This document shows, one piece after another, positions 24,516-34,863 of a stretch of 64,000 nt of DNA (positions are counted from its first letter, which is position 1; each line of letters starts with the position of its first letter). Below the pieces are notes generated by a model. That model was not told the DNA's origin, ran no database searches, and saw only the letters and a program-made list of their open reading frames with translations. A program made the position numbers and the translations under genes. Source of the stretch: Incurvaria masculella (taxonomy: Eukaryota; Arthropoda; Insecta; Lepidoptera; Incurvariidae); NCBI GenBank assembly GCA_946894095.1, contig OX335646.2, forward strand, positions 16,052,077 through 16,116,076, written 5' to 3'.

Positions 24516-25414
24516 AAGTCATGTCACAATTTGATTAATCCGCGGATTCGATGAACCAGTGAAGAAGAACCCGCAAAGAAACTTCACTGATCTATAAATT
24601 ATGTTTTTTTTTTGTTTTTTTTTTATTCACATAAATGATATAACACAATTATAATTTCATACCTAAATGCTACTGCCAAACTTACATTGGTAGAACGGTC
24701 TAAAGCAAAGAACTAAGAACTACGAGGAAACAACAACCCACAATGTGAAAAGTCTTAATTAATAAATAAATTACTTGACTTAATAACCTAATAAGTATAC
24801 ATATTGAGTATTTATTTCGGGTGTAAACTACGTTTCCCCGGTGCAGAGTCCTCTACCCCACGTAGCCCAATGTAAGTTTCGACCGGATCCCTCTCACCTT
24901 AAGCGGGCTACGTGGTTTATGGACGCTCCCCTGAGCTGCAGAGCCACCCAGCCGTCGCTCGTTCATTATTCAGTCGACATTGACCCAGTGCGGTGTTGCG
25001 GCGGCGGCGGCGGCGGTTGCGGCCGTTGCGGTTGCGGTAGCGGCAGCGGAGGATCTCGGTGAAGCGGCGCGCGCGGTTTGCGCACGCGTACTAGCGCTGC
25101 CGCCTAACGTAAAACTTTTTGTGGTGGTTTCTTGATGTTCCGAGAAGGCAATCAAGCTCGTACGCGGAACTTCGTTCCGAGATTGATTTAGAACCCAAGT
25201 ATTACGGAACGTAGATAGGTGGTAAAACAGTTTGTGGTTATTCACTGTTCCGTGATAATCGAGATAAAGATGCAATACATGTAAGAAAGTTTAAATGCAC
25301 CTAAACAAGAAAATAAAACAGAAAAGAAGAACTACTACAAACAGTATTTCCAGTCAGTCCTAGGTTGACTTAAGTAAATACACTTTTTCGTACTAAGCAG
25401 GTACGTCGTTTATT

Positions 25415-25595
25415 CCAAGGAATGTGACATGTATGTATGTACAATCTACCGTGAAGCAAGAACACATTAATTGAAGAAAGAGCCCAGTAAAAAAGAACTA
25501 CTTTACGAATATACTGCAAGGCTGGACCCAAACCTGGATGGTATGTTTTGCTGGTTGCCGGTAGATTGTCCATACATGCATGTCACATTCCTTGG
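25415..25595 (-). mobile_element. 181-bp foldback element with tRNA-Leu-like core
   Basis: The ends are 36-bp inverted repeats differing at two positions (ccaaggaatgtgacatgtat and on through gtacaatctacc, against its inverse). Between them, on the minus strand, is ggtttgggtccagccttgca, then tatattcgtaaagtag and gggctctttcttcaattaat, which also occurs at 55665-55740. There that segment follows an A-box-like tRNA head. Confidence 0.65.
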
Positions 25596-26894
25596 AATCA
25601 TGACGGTAGTTTTGTGGTATAAGTCATCCATGTCGGGGTTTATTAAAAATATATAAAATCGTGCACCGTGTTCAGAATTGTTTTGAATAAGATTAATTCG
25701 AGTTGACAGATTTCCGTCACGGAAAGTCATCCATTGTACCACTTTCTACGCGGACTTATTTCCTTTTCACTATGCCGGAATTAAAGTCGAATTTCCCGTA
25801 TTCCCCGAGACTAATAATGAAAATACTGTGTCCCATACGATTTTAGCCATAACTAATACTTCGTCACGATATTAATAAGTAATAATAAAGTATGAGGTGA
25901 CAGGTTGGCATCCCCCGATATTTTCGTATGCTCGTAATCGCAAATGAAACATTCCGCCGAGAAAGCCGCCTCCGCCGCCGCGGCAGCGTTCTGTTTGAGG
26001 ACATAACGATATGATTGCACTAATTAATATTGTAATAGGTAGCAGCTCGCTCCATCCATCAGCTCGTAGAAAGTTAGATGAGAATGCGACCGTGCGGCGG
26101 CGGCTAGGTGGGGGGAGGGGGGGCGGAGGGGAGGCTGCGCAACTAGAGTGCGACTCCATTGCGCCACACATTTCTTATCATATTTACTAGTAGCTCTCTG
26201 AGGTGTAGACCTCGTGAGTATTTTTGCACATTTGACGTTTTGAACAGTTTTCAAAATTTTGATAATATTTCAAAAACTGGCTCGACTAAAATATTATCGA
26301 ACCTGCTCACAAAATTTCACGAAAAATTATTACTATTTGACGATAGTATTTTTTGCAAGCCAAGTATAATTTGAGATTTATTATTAAATCAAAATAATTA
26401 ATCGTACAACATTTAATATTTAATATGACTGTTTAGAGATACCTAAAGCAGTGGATCGCTAAGTAACATAAAACAAAAAATCTTTCCTGTTTCGCAGAAA
26501 AAAATATTTAAGTTGCCACCAAAAATAGCCAAAGTTTGAAAAGTACGTAACGGACTCCATAAGATCTCGTGGTGCCTAGAGAAGGATAGGTAAAAAATCA
26601 TCACTGGGCTGCAAAACAGTTTGTTTAGTAAACGTTCCCAAACTGTTTTTTAATCGTTTTATGAGAAATACATTTTGTATGAAATCATTGTTTTAGAATT
26701 TTAATATTCTAAATAAAGGATGTTGATTTGTTATTGATCGAGATAAAGCGGTGCAGGCATTTATAAAATCAACTGCGCACATGTACTAAAATTATAATCA
26801 AAAGTAATTTTTATTTAATGCATAAAAGTACATTTTTTTTGTAACACACTGAACCCGTGGTCACGCCAACGTAAGGTAGTCCGGAAGATTCCGG

Positions 26895-27145
26895 TGCGGC
26901 ATCTCGCGGGAAGCAGGAATGTGGACGGCTCACTAACGCGCGCCTCGCGTAGAAAGCGAAACTCCGCCACCGCCTCCGCCCACCGCACCGCGCGCCGCCG
27001 CCGCCGCCTACCGCACCGCCCACCGCACCGCCGACACACTTCCGCCTGTCTCGTCTCACTTCACCTTGCCCTTCGCCTTCGCTTCGTTAGCGACCTACGA
27101 TGCGATAAGCGGCAGCTGTGTTCGATAACGCTGCCGCCACGGTGA
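26895..27145. promoter_or_regulatory. GC-rich island 0.4-0.7 kb upstream of ZP-gene exon 2
   Basis: CpG-rich sequence (ccgccgccgccg and ccaccgcaccgcc runs) is isolated in AT-rich intron DNA. It makes short Arg- or Ala-rich frames on both strands without coding character. It could be an alternative promoter, an untranslated exon or an enhancer of the ZP gene; nothing in the sequence decides this. Confidence 0.3.
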
Positions 27146-27224
27146 CAGTTCGATGATTCGATTACTTTGCACTGTATACAAACGCAATATCTTTGGCCTA
27201 ACGGCTATTTCGTCATCCAGGGTT

Positions 27225-27470
27225 ACCGTGGTAAATTAGCTCGCCGGCTGAACAGGCATTTCGTTACCATCCTCACTGGTAGATTTAAGTTGAATTCACC
27301 ACCTGAAGCCACCTGAAACCGAATAGTTAACTGTTTTTTCCATATTTACCTAACCTAACCGAAAGATAACTTTTGGATTTTTGTAGCTGGGGATGGTGAA
27401 ACCGGGCGTTAGACGAATAACACGTCGTTTGACAGTTAACATGGTACGAAATGCAACTAAACGTCAGATT
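27225..27470. mobile_element. Probable MITE remnant related to 47113-47337
   Basis: The left part, gttaccgtggtaaattagct then cgccggctgaacaggca, matches the left end of the 47113 element. Further in, gacgaataacacgtcgtttg, acagttaacatggtacgaaa and tgcaactaaacgtc match its interior inverted. It ends about 100 bp before the ZP exon 2 acceptor. Confidence 0.5.
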
Positions 27471-27570
27471 TCTAATTTGCTTGTTCAGCGGTGCAGTGGG
27501 GAACCGTGTCGAAGCATTTCGAGAGTATCCAAAAATAATGTGTCGCTAAGTAATGTTTGTTGTGTTGCAG

Positions 27571-29340
27571 GAAGCGCGGTGTGATGCCCCACTGGACTCA
27601 GCGTCGCTCCCGCTGGAGCACCGCGCGGGCGGCGGAGGCGGCGGAGGCGGCTACGGACCGCCGCTGCCGGGCCCCGCGCACCCCGACGACCCCTGGCCGC
27701 TCGCCACACCCGACAGCCCCAAGATAAAGCATCTGCAAGTGCAGTGCGAGAAGACGCACATGCGCGTCAACATCGAGTTCGACCGACCCTTCTACGGCAT
27801 GATCTTTTCGAAGGGATTCTACAGCGACTCGCACTGCGTCCACCTCAAGCCGGGCACGGGCCACCTCAGCGCGACCTTCGAGATCTTCCTCAACAGCTGC
27901 GGCATGTCCAGCTCGGCCAACCACAACGTCGCCGCCTACGGCAGCCCGACCCCGAGCGGCTCCTACGTCGAAAACACGATCATTGTCCAGTACGACCCCT
28001 ACGTGCAGGAGGTCTGGGACCAGGCTCGCAAGCTGCGGTGCACCTGGTACGACTTTTACGAGAAGGCGGTCACCTTCCGACCCTTTCAAGTGGACATGCT
28101 GCACGCAGTCACCGCCAACTTTCTCGGCGACAACCTGCAGTGCTGGATGCAGATCCAGGTCGGCAAGGGACCGTGGGCGTCCGAGGTGTCCGGCATAGTC
28201 AAAATTGGTCAGACGATGACGATGGTGCTTGCCATCAAGGACGACGAGAACAAATTCGATATGCTCGTGAGGAACTGTGTCGCGCACGACGGCAAGCGAG
28301 CGCCCATCCAGCTCGTCGACCAGTACGGGTGTGTCGTGCGGCCCAAGATCATGAGTAAATTCCAGAAGATCAAGAACTTCGGCCCCTCAGCCTCGGTCGT
28401 CTCGTTCGCCTACTTCCAAGCATTCAAGTTCCCCGATTCGATGAATGTGCACTTCCAGTGCGTCATCCAGGTGTGCCGCTACAACTGTCCGGAGCCAAAG
28501 TGCGGGCCCGGTCTCGGCCTCGGCGCCGACTTCGGCCTGCCTCTGCTTGGGGGTAACTCACTAGCGGGCGGCGAGTACGGGCCGCCTAATGCACCTCACG
28601 CGGAGTACGGAGTCCCGCCGCAGCCTCACGCCGAGTACGGCGTCCCTCCGGCGTTCCCTGACCCTCGCCACCCGGCCGACGCCTCCGGCTCGTTCTCGGA
28701 GAAACGAGACGATACTGTGCCACCGCCTCAGGCGCAGGCGCAGGCGTCCACGTCGAACGCGCCGTCGCCGTCGTCGCCGGCGCCGCAGAACCGCGACCGC
28801 GACCGCGACCGCGACGAGGACGACGTTAACCTCCCGCCCCCTCCGCCTCCCGGCCGCCGCGGCCAGTACAACACGGTGAAGAGGAAGGACGAGCTGCACG
28901 GCAACCTGGCGATGCTCGGCGGGCGACCGCGCTCCGCCGACGACCTGCCCGAGCAGCTGCAGGGCGTCCGCCGGCGCCGCGAGGCGACCATCACGGTGAC
29001 GCGGATCTACAAGCGCGAGGCGCAGGAAATGACCGACGTCAACACGAGCCGCATCATCCAGGTGGTGGCCCCGGGCGACGTCAACTTCGCGCTCAACAAC
29101 GCCAACGCGAACGAGACGGTCGTCATCCAGTCGGCGCAGTCGGGAGACCCGGACACGATCTGCATGTCGGTGCCGAGCTTCGTCGCGGGGCTCGTGATGC
29201 TGCTGCTGGTGCTCGTGGTGGCGTCGCTCGTCGCCGCCTTCCTGTTCGTCCGCGTACGGGCGCTCGACCGCAAGGGGATGCCCACGAGCGCCGCCTACGC
29301 CGCGCACTACGACCCCGACTACGTGAAGCACGCCAACTAG
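27571..29340 (+). CDS. dyl: ZP-domain apical membrane protein (miniature/dusky/dusky-like group), exon 2
   Basis: This exon encodes 589 residues. A Gly/Pro-rich leader is followed by a ZP domain starting near LQVQCEKTHMRVNIEFDRPF, with spaced cysteines (QCEKTH, SHCVHL, LNSCGM, LRCTWY, LQCWMQ, VRNCVAHDGKR, YGCVVRP, FQCVIQVCRYNCPEPKC). A disordered Pro/His stretch with EYGVPP repeats follows. A furin-type site (RRRR, about residue 470 of the exon) precedes a membrane segment (FVAGLVMLLLVLVVASLVAA) and a short cytoplasmic tail. Drosophila members organise the apical extracellular matrix and cuticle shape of wing, hair and denticle cells. The KGPWASEVSGIVKIGQTMTM block places it in the m/dy/dyl group. 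The length best suits dusky-like, but miniature or dusky cannot be excluded by eye. The acceptor is tgtgttgcag|GAAGCG. Codons are strongly GC-biased. Confidence 0.93.
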   Translation, partial: EARCDAPLDSASLPLEHRAGGGGGGGGYGPPLPGPAHPDDPWPLATPDSPKIKHLQVQCEKTHMRVNIEFDRPFYGMIFSKGFYSDSHCVHLKPGTGHLSATFEIFLNSCGMSSSANHNVAAYGSPTPSGSYVENTIIVQYDPYVQEVWDQARKLRCTWYDFYEKAVTFRPFQVDMLHAVTANFLGDNLQCWMQIQVGKGPWASEVSGIVKIGQTMTMVLAIKDDENKFDMLVRNCVAHDGKRAPIQLVDQYGCVVRPKIMSKFQKIKNFGPSASVVSFAYFQAFKFPDSMNVHFQCVIQVCRYNCPEPKCGPGLGLGADFGLPLLGGNSLAGGEYGPPNAPHAEYGVPPQPHAEYGVPPAFPDPRHPADASGSFSEKRDDTVPPPQAQAQASTSNAPSPSSPAPQNRDRDRDRDEDDVNLPPPPPPGRRGQYNTVKRKDELHGNLAMLGGRPRSADDLPEQLQGVRRRREATITVTRIYKREAQEMTDVNTSRIIQVVAPGDVNFALNNANANETVVIQSAQSGDPDTICMSVPSFVAGLVMLLLVLVVASLVAAFLFVRVRALDRKGMPTSAAYAAHYDPDYVKHAN

Positions 29341-29850
29341 CCGGCGCCGCCGCCGCCGCTTGGCGGCTGGACATGTTACTTTAGGACGTTCGCTAGTCGG
29401 CCGCAGAGACATTTTCGGATCCAAAGACCGCGACGGGGCCGGACGCCGGTTGCCGGTGTTGCGGGGCGAGGGGAGGAGGTGTCGCCGTCGCGGGCGGGAC
29501 CGACGCGGCCCGGCCCGCCGCGCGTGCTACCTTCGCTCCCGGCCGGACGGCGCGCCGCTCCGGTGGCGCGTTGTCTCGGTCGCGATCGAAGCTCGCCGAA
29601 GTCATAGACAACGGATAGTTGGGATAGACTGCTAACGTCATACAACGTACAAAACTCGCCGCAAACTGCTCATTTTCGCTGGTACTATGACAATCCTAAC
29701 CAGCGCCATCTCCCGTCACTGCCAGAACTAGTTACACCACACATTAAACTGAGCTTGTTTCCAAATTTTGCTCTAGATAGGCGTGATGAAAACGTAACTT
29801 TTTAACTATACATTAAGTAATGTCATTGTAAATAAAAAATATCATTGATA
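29341..29850 (+). terminator. 3' UTR and poly(A) signal of the ZP-domain gene
   Basis: After the TAG stop comes a very GC-rich stretch (to about 29560) and then AT-rich sequence with AATAAA at 29831-29836, the first strong poly(A) signal in this orientation. The transcript probably ends near 29850. Confidence 0.6.
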
Positions 29851-32330
29851 TTCATTCATTGGTATTTAATGTATTCTGAAATGTGAATTGCAACGCTATT
29901 GGAATCGCTGGCTCCTCGCTCTGTGGACTTTTATTATCCCTTTTCCACAATTGTATGACATTAGCAGTATATCCTATCCTTTGTGTATGCCGAGGTAGAC
30001 TATCACTCTTACCTTAAGTTATTTATTTAGTTATTTAATTAGCGTAAATATGTTCGAGTGTTTTGTAAATTATTATATTCGTATGGATCGCAATCTATAT
30101 ACACTGCCTTACTTTACCTGGATACAATTTATTTATAATGTTGTAAAGAGTCGCACGTAAGGAGGTAATTAATTAGTCTTACGCATAATACCAATTAAAA
30201 CATTTGTCGTGTCGAAAATATTTTTTACATACATACCATAACGCCACTGTCCCAAAATGATAAAAGCAATATATGTCCAATAACACAGCATATATGCGTG
30301 CTCTTCTATCACGGATAGTACACGTTCCTCATCTTAAATATTTTTACTTTCAAAGAGTACTACGCAAATTGTTTCTGGATAAGGTTCATAAACTTCAGCA
30401 ATAGGAAGTACACATATTAGAAGAAAATAATCTGAAAAAATTACGACATTCATGGGACACCCGAAAGGAACTATCTTTCTTTCGCGATATATTATGTACT
30501 AGCACAGACAGGGCCCAGACACAGATCAGTTTTACAAAATTCAAAACATATCCTAAATAAAATACATGTAAAAATGTTATGAATATCAATGAGAAGAAAA
30601 TGAAGAGAAACCACAGAGGTAACAGGAAAATATCTCCTAACAATTTCCGCCGCCCTGGTACTTTTGCCGAGATTTCAATATTATTAAAATTCCATAGATT
30701 TTCATGGCGAATCCTAAAAATATAACAAAGCTGCGTGGTCACGCAGACAGGGCCCAGCCACAGACTGTCACGTATAATTGTTATATCTCCTAACAATTTC
30801 CGCCGCCCTGGTACTTTTGCCGAGATTTCAATATTATTAAAATTCCATAGATATTCATGGCGAATCCTAAAAATATAACAAAGCTGCGTGGTCACACAGA
30901 CAGGGCCCAGCCACAGACTGTCACGTATAATTGTTATATCTCCTAACAATTTCCGCCGCCCTGGTACTTTTGCCGAGATTTCAATATTATTAAAATTCCA
31001 TAGATATTCATGGCGAATCCTAAAAATATAACAAAGCTGCGTGGTCACACAGACAGGACCCAGCCACAGACTGTCACGTATAATTGTTATATCTCCTAAC
31101 AATTTCCGCCGCCCTGGTACTTTTGCCGAGATTTCAATATTATTAAAATTCCATAGATATTCATGGCGAATCCTAAAAATATAACAAAGCTGCGTGGTCG
31201 CACAGACTGGGCCCAGCCACAGACTGTCGCGTATAATTGTTATATCTCCTAACAATTTCTATAACCCTGGTACTGTCTTCAAGGTAAATTTTGACTGTTT
31301 CCATAAGCATTGATCACGTGACGTTAGCAAAATGAAAATGAATAAAAAAAACATGTCAATTTGAATACAAATTCTAATTGAGATGTATTTTTTTAAAGTT
31401 AGGGTTAGTTGAGATGTTTCTTAGGTATTGTTTCTTCTACTCATGTGTACTTCCACTTCTGATCTCTTGTGGCATCCTTAGATTTTTTAATTTTCTACGA
31501 GAAACTTGGTCACTTGCAAGATCATGCATATTTACTGATCGTTTGATGATGGCTCACTGCTCTCTGCTCTCTGCGACTTGCGAAATGAATATACTCGTAC
31601 ATATTTTAACTTTTGAACTTCGAATTTACGGTTTAAACAAAAAAGTGAGTATTGCTTCGATGCCCGAATAACTTAAATCCTCATAAAGTGACATTTAAAT
31701 TAACCTAGTAGGTCAATCAATCGTGCTAGGTACCTGATAAAGATGAAGCGCATGGTGTGGTGTCGTCGTCGTCAAAGGCGTGTGCGGGATTGACGACGAC
31801 ACCTTTGATGACTAAAACAGAATTCCAGGGATTCATTATCTCCTTTCTTATTTTCTTTGGAGGCTTAGCATCCCTGTATTGCGATCTATGAATAAAACAT
31901 ATGAGCGTGACAGTATACGGTTATGTTAGGTGAAATTAATTTGGATTTATTTCATGGTTTGTAAATACTAAACATTTCAGTCAAAAGTCTACTATAAGAA
32001 TGTATAAAATCCTACTGTAAGGTCACGTACTTTCATTGGATTTTGAGTCCTTTCAAAAAAGAAAATCGAATAAACGTATAAACGAAATAGGTGCTGTGTG
32101 GGGTCCGGCACGTAAAAATGGTAGTATACAATGTTTTATAAAGTTCAACTTTATAAAATTGGGCCTACTACTATTCCTCCTGAACATGTCGTAAGATGCG
32201 ACTAAGGTATTTGTCGTTCCTGTAGGCAGAGGCGGAACAAGGAATTCAAAAGGCTTCGACCATCTAAATACCACGCCCCATGGTTTTAGGGGGAGGAGGG
32301 CGTGGCCCCCTGAGCAATTGTTCCCCCTTA
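29851..32330. other. Intergenic, dominated by a 153-bp satellite
   Basis: Apart from the tandem array at 30632-31270 (separate entry), this is AT-rich sequence without recognised genes. Near 31752-31803 an imperfect hairpin (gtggtgtcgtcgtcaaaggc / tgacgacgacaccttt) is visible. Confidence 0.5.
30632..31270 (-). repeat. Tandem array, 153-bp unit, about four copies
   Basis: The marker atctcctaacaatttccgcc starts at 30632, 30785, 30938 and 31091, exactly 153 bp apart, with a fifth partial start at 31244. The units are nearly identical. Because 153 is a multiple of three, one minus-strand frame stays open for 286 codons with a 51-residue period (KLLGDITIIRDS, then CYIFRIRHEYLWNFNNIE, then SAKVPGRR). 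There is no signal, motif or recognised family. I regard it as a young minisatellite whose open frame is probably incidental. Confidence 0.85.
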
Positions 32331-32490
32331 GAATGGTCGAAGGTGGAAGCGGCAATAAAATTTGTCCGTGTTTTTCATGCAGTTACATGTAGCCGTTAAT
32401 GAGGAAGGTCCACCTACACCTGTAAACTAGGTGACACCTAGTTTACATGAGGTGTGTTGGACTCATATAGCCATCCATGTCCAGTCACAC
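32330..32490 (+). mobile_element. SINE, family A, partial
   Basis: Blocks aaggtggaagcggcaataaa, tttgtccgtgttttt, atgtagccgttaatgagga and atagccatccatgtccagtc are from the 3' half of the family A body. The 5' half and head are absent. Confidence 0.6.
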
Positions 32491-32595
32491 ATACAAAGTG
32501 ACTAAACGTACACCATTCAATCGTATTGCGATCGTAACATATATTCTTTAGTGGGGCATAAAATCGGCATGTTCACTAGCAGAAAAATAAATTAC

Positions 32596-32755
32596 GCAGA
32601 TGAATGCGCCCGAGTGCTGTGCGTTTCCCGCGATTGTGCCCCGCAACCTGGTGCTCTTGTTCCGAGTGCGCGGCGCCGCCCCACTGCCCCTCTTACTACC
32701 GGTACCCGCCGCCCCGCGCCGTCGCCGCCGCTGCGACCACATTTCATACGCAAAT
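32596..32755 (-). CDS. Candidate exon 6 of the unrecognised minus-strand gene
   Basis: The acceptor would be gatag|A and the donor CATCTGC|GTAATT. Entry phase fits the phase-2 exit of the exon at 36069-36262, giving ...KRSVW-R-FAYEMWSQ, and the 160 bp stay open (Arg/Gly-rich, then NKSTRLRGTIAGNAQ). However, there is no pyrimidine tract before the acceptor, the plus strand is also open here, and the GC-rich island may simply be a promoter. If this exon is not used, the protein ends four bases after the 36069 donor at TAA. Confidence 0.25.
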
Positions 32756-33052
32756 CTATCGCCGCGCCGCCGCAAACATTACGATAAAATTGTTTATCTG
32801 GGCGAGTCGCTTCTCTCTCGCTCCAATTATTCGAGATGCCTGCACGCCGCGACACAGCGCGGCGGCGCCACCCGCCTCGGACGAGTCGGCACCGAAGATG
32901 CCTCTTGCCGTCATCGGCGAACATCGAACTGTCTACCTAGTAAAGTAACATTGTGCTTGACTACCGTACGTAGGTACCGGCAAGTTTGTGCTGTGGTGAT
33001 TCCGGCAGGTGAAAATAATACAAGTCGGCCCACTGCATTCACAGTGAGCGAC

Positions 33053-33385
33053 TAAGGGCCGATTGCACGAAAGGACAAAAAATCTAAATCAACGTCAAAG
33101 TATGATCAAACACGTCACTTTGTGTGGACAGTATGGAAGGAACTCTATGCGGATCACTAAAAGTGACGTGTTTGAACATTGATTAACTCGGCCGTCTCTT
33201 CGTGCAACCGGGGCTAAGCCTCGATTGCACGATGAGACGGCTCAGATAATCAATGTTCAAACACGTCACATTTAGTGATCCGCATGGAGTTCCTTCCATG
33301 CTGTCCATTCCATACCCATACAAAGTGACGTGTTTAATCATACGTTGACGTTGATTTAGATATTTTGTCCTTTCGTGCGGGCCGT
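33053..33385. mobile_element. Two family C MITEs head to head, forming a long palindrome
   Basis: Positions 33053-33220 carry a plus-oriented copy (ggccgattgcacgaaagg to cgtgcaaccggggcta). Positions 33221-33385 carry the same sequence inverted (gcctcgattgcacgatgaga to tcctttcgtgcgggcc). Together they make a near-perfect inverted repeat with arms of about 165 bp and almost no spacer. Confidence 0.75.
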
Positions 33386-33394
33386 TTCCAACTA

Positions 33395-33690
33395 CGTGAA
33401 TCAGATTCAGCGTAAAACTGTAGGTTTCCTTTTTTACTTGCAATCCAACCCTACCAGGGTTAAGCCCACCCGGATAGGTACGATCGCATTGAATGAACAA
33501 TGCTCGATGCGGCAATGAAGATTGTCCGTGTTTTCCATCCAGTTCAATTAACAGTGCAGTGCACAAAGGAAAGTCCTGGCATTGAAACCAGCGTGATTAT
33601 TACTATACAGTTCGCATATGTTGGGCTAATATCATGACCGGAGGTGTGGTATTAGCCATGATCTCCATTCACTTAAAAACTACTAGAAGT
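33395..33690 (+). mobile_element. SINE, family A, head missing
   Basis: Blocks cgtaaaactgtaggtttcct, gggttaagcccacccgga, aggtacgatcgcattgaatg, gtccgtgttttccatccag and ggtgtggtattagccatgat belong to the family A body. It directly follows the palindromic MITE pair. Confidence 0.7.
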
Positions 33691-33913
33691 TTACAGTCCA
33701 AATGCGTTTACACGCACAGTATCGATTGTCCAAGCCCGGTTCGAAACTTAGATTAAAAGTAATCCGATCAAAAGTAAAACTGCGAGCAAGACGTAGCGTG
33801 TAAACCGGCTTTTAGCTACCTAATGGCATCTCGTGAGAACGCACTCTTTTTGTCACAACCTCTTAGCTTCCCACGTGATGGTTCAATTCGTGTGTAACAT
33901 GAGAATCTTCCGA

Positions 33914-34863
33914 CGCAGTCACTCAAGATAGGCCCGTGAGCATCACAAAATTACGCTCCTCGTACAAACGCTGTCAAGAAAGCCACTGTTCCCAATCAGT
34001 GCATTTTGGTATCGAAGATCAGTAGAATATGTTTTTTTTTTATTTATGTTCTTTTTAAGGCACCGCCGATTAAAATAATTATATTTCTCCTTGTCTTTCG
34101 AGACCGTTCGTGAAGTTTTTAAGTAAAATTTAGTAATTAAAAGACATATTAAGAAATAATAATATTCAAACTAAGTCGATTGGGGTACAGACTAGCACCG
34201 ACCCTAAACTTACGCCAAAGAGCAGATTTGTCACGAGGAGAAATAAACTTCACTTCATATTTTATGTGACTGTGGGCCCTTAGGACGCAAAGGAAGTATC
34301 CACCTAGGCGGGCATATGATGCACCCCGATGACATTAGATCGATCGCTTTCCAAAAACTTCTACACTTCATAAAACGTTTAGGGTTAGAGAGTGAGCTAT
34401 AACGGGCTAAAGTAACAATAGATATTTTCAGTTCAATTTAATCAAGGTTTTCTGTCGAAACAAATCGCTTTGACAACCGCTATGAAAGCGGTTTTCTAGG
34501 CTCAGGATCCCTAATTCCTGATTACGAAATTCCAGGTATAGGCCTGCAGTACATTGCTCATTGCAGCAGTGCTCTTTGGCGTATTTATTATTGGAAACTG
34601 GGTGTCGTGCCCTACAGCCCTAATCGGTGTCCGTAGTTCGACGTCGCACGGAGAAATATAATTATTTTAATCAGCGGTGCCTTAAAAAGAACATAAAGTA
34701 AAAAAACATATTCGTATTTGAGAATTAATTTTAAAATCACTGTCGATTTACTTGACTGATCTTCGATACCAAAATGCAGTGATTGGGAACAGTGGATTTC
34801 TTGACAGCGTTTGTACGAGGAGCATAATTTTGTGATGCTCACGGGTCTATCTTGAGTGACTGC
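33914..34863. mobile_element. DNA element with about 190-bp inverted arms
   Basis: The left arm (33914-34100) starts gcagtcactcaagataggcc and includes gtacaaacgctgtcaagaaa, gcattttggtatcgaagatc and ccgccgattaaaataattat. The right arm (34648-34863) is its inverse and ends ctatcttgagtgactgc. The spacer of about 550 bp has no transposase. The arm start (tcggcccgtaagcatca type) resembles the element at 47756-48129, so both may belong to one superfamily. Confidence 0.75.

Larger units (their letters stand above)
9379..27570 (+). other. 18.2-kb first intron of the ZP-domain gene, filled with transposons
   Basis: The intron runs from GTAAGA at 9379 to tgtgttgcag at 27570. I found no further coding exon in it. 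It contains a short Helitron, SINEs, two LINE fragments and several MITEs, listed separately. GC-rich spots at about 10050-10110, 15010-15090, 19205-19330, 24985-25110, 26090-26140 and 26895-27145 match none of the repeats and could be regulatory or untranslated exons. The remaining AT-rich stretches hold nothing I can support. Confidence 0.65.

Noticed and set aside
28561..29424. 287-codon open frame on the strand opposite the ZP-domain exon
   Set aside because: Arg/Val-rich shadow of a GC-biased coding exon; no motif, and the plus-strand product is clearly recognisable.
30395..31255. 286-codon repetitive frame as a host gene
   Set aside because: Explained by a 153-bp satellite with a unit length divisible by three; no homologous domain, promoter or splice structure. 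Kept only as a repeat.
32600..33055. 151-codon plus-strand frame starting MNAPECC
   Set aside because: Composition-driven in a CpG-type island, with two overlapping frames on the same strand equally open; no family recognised.
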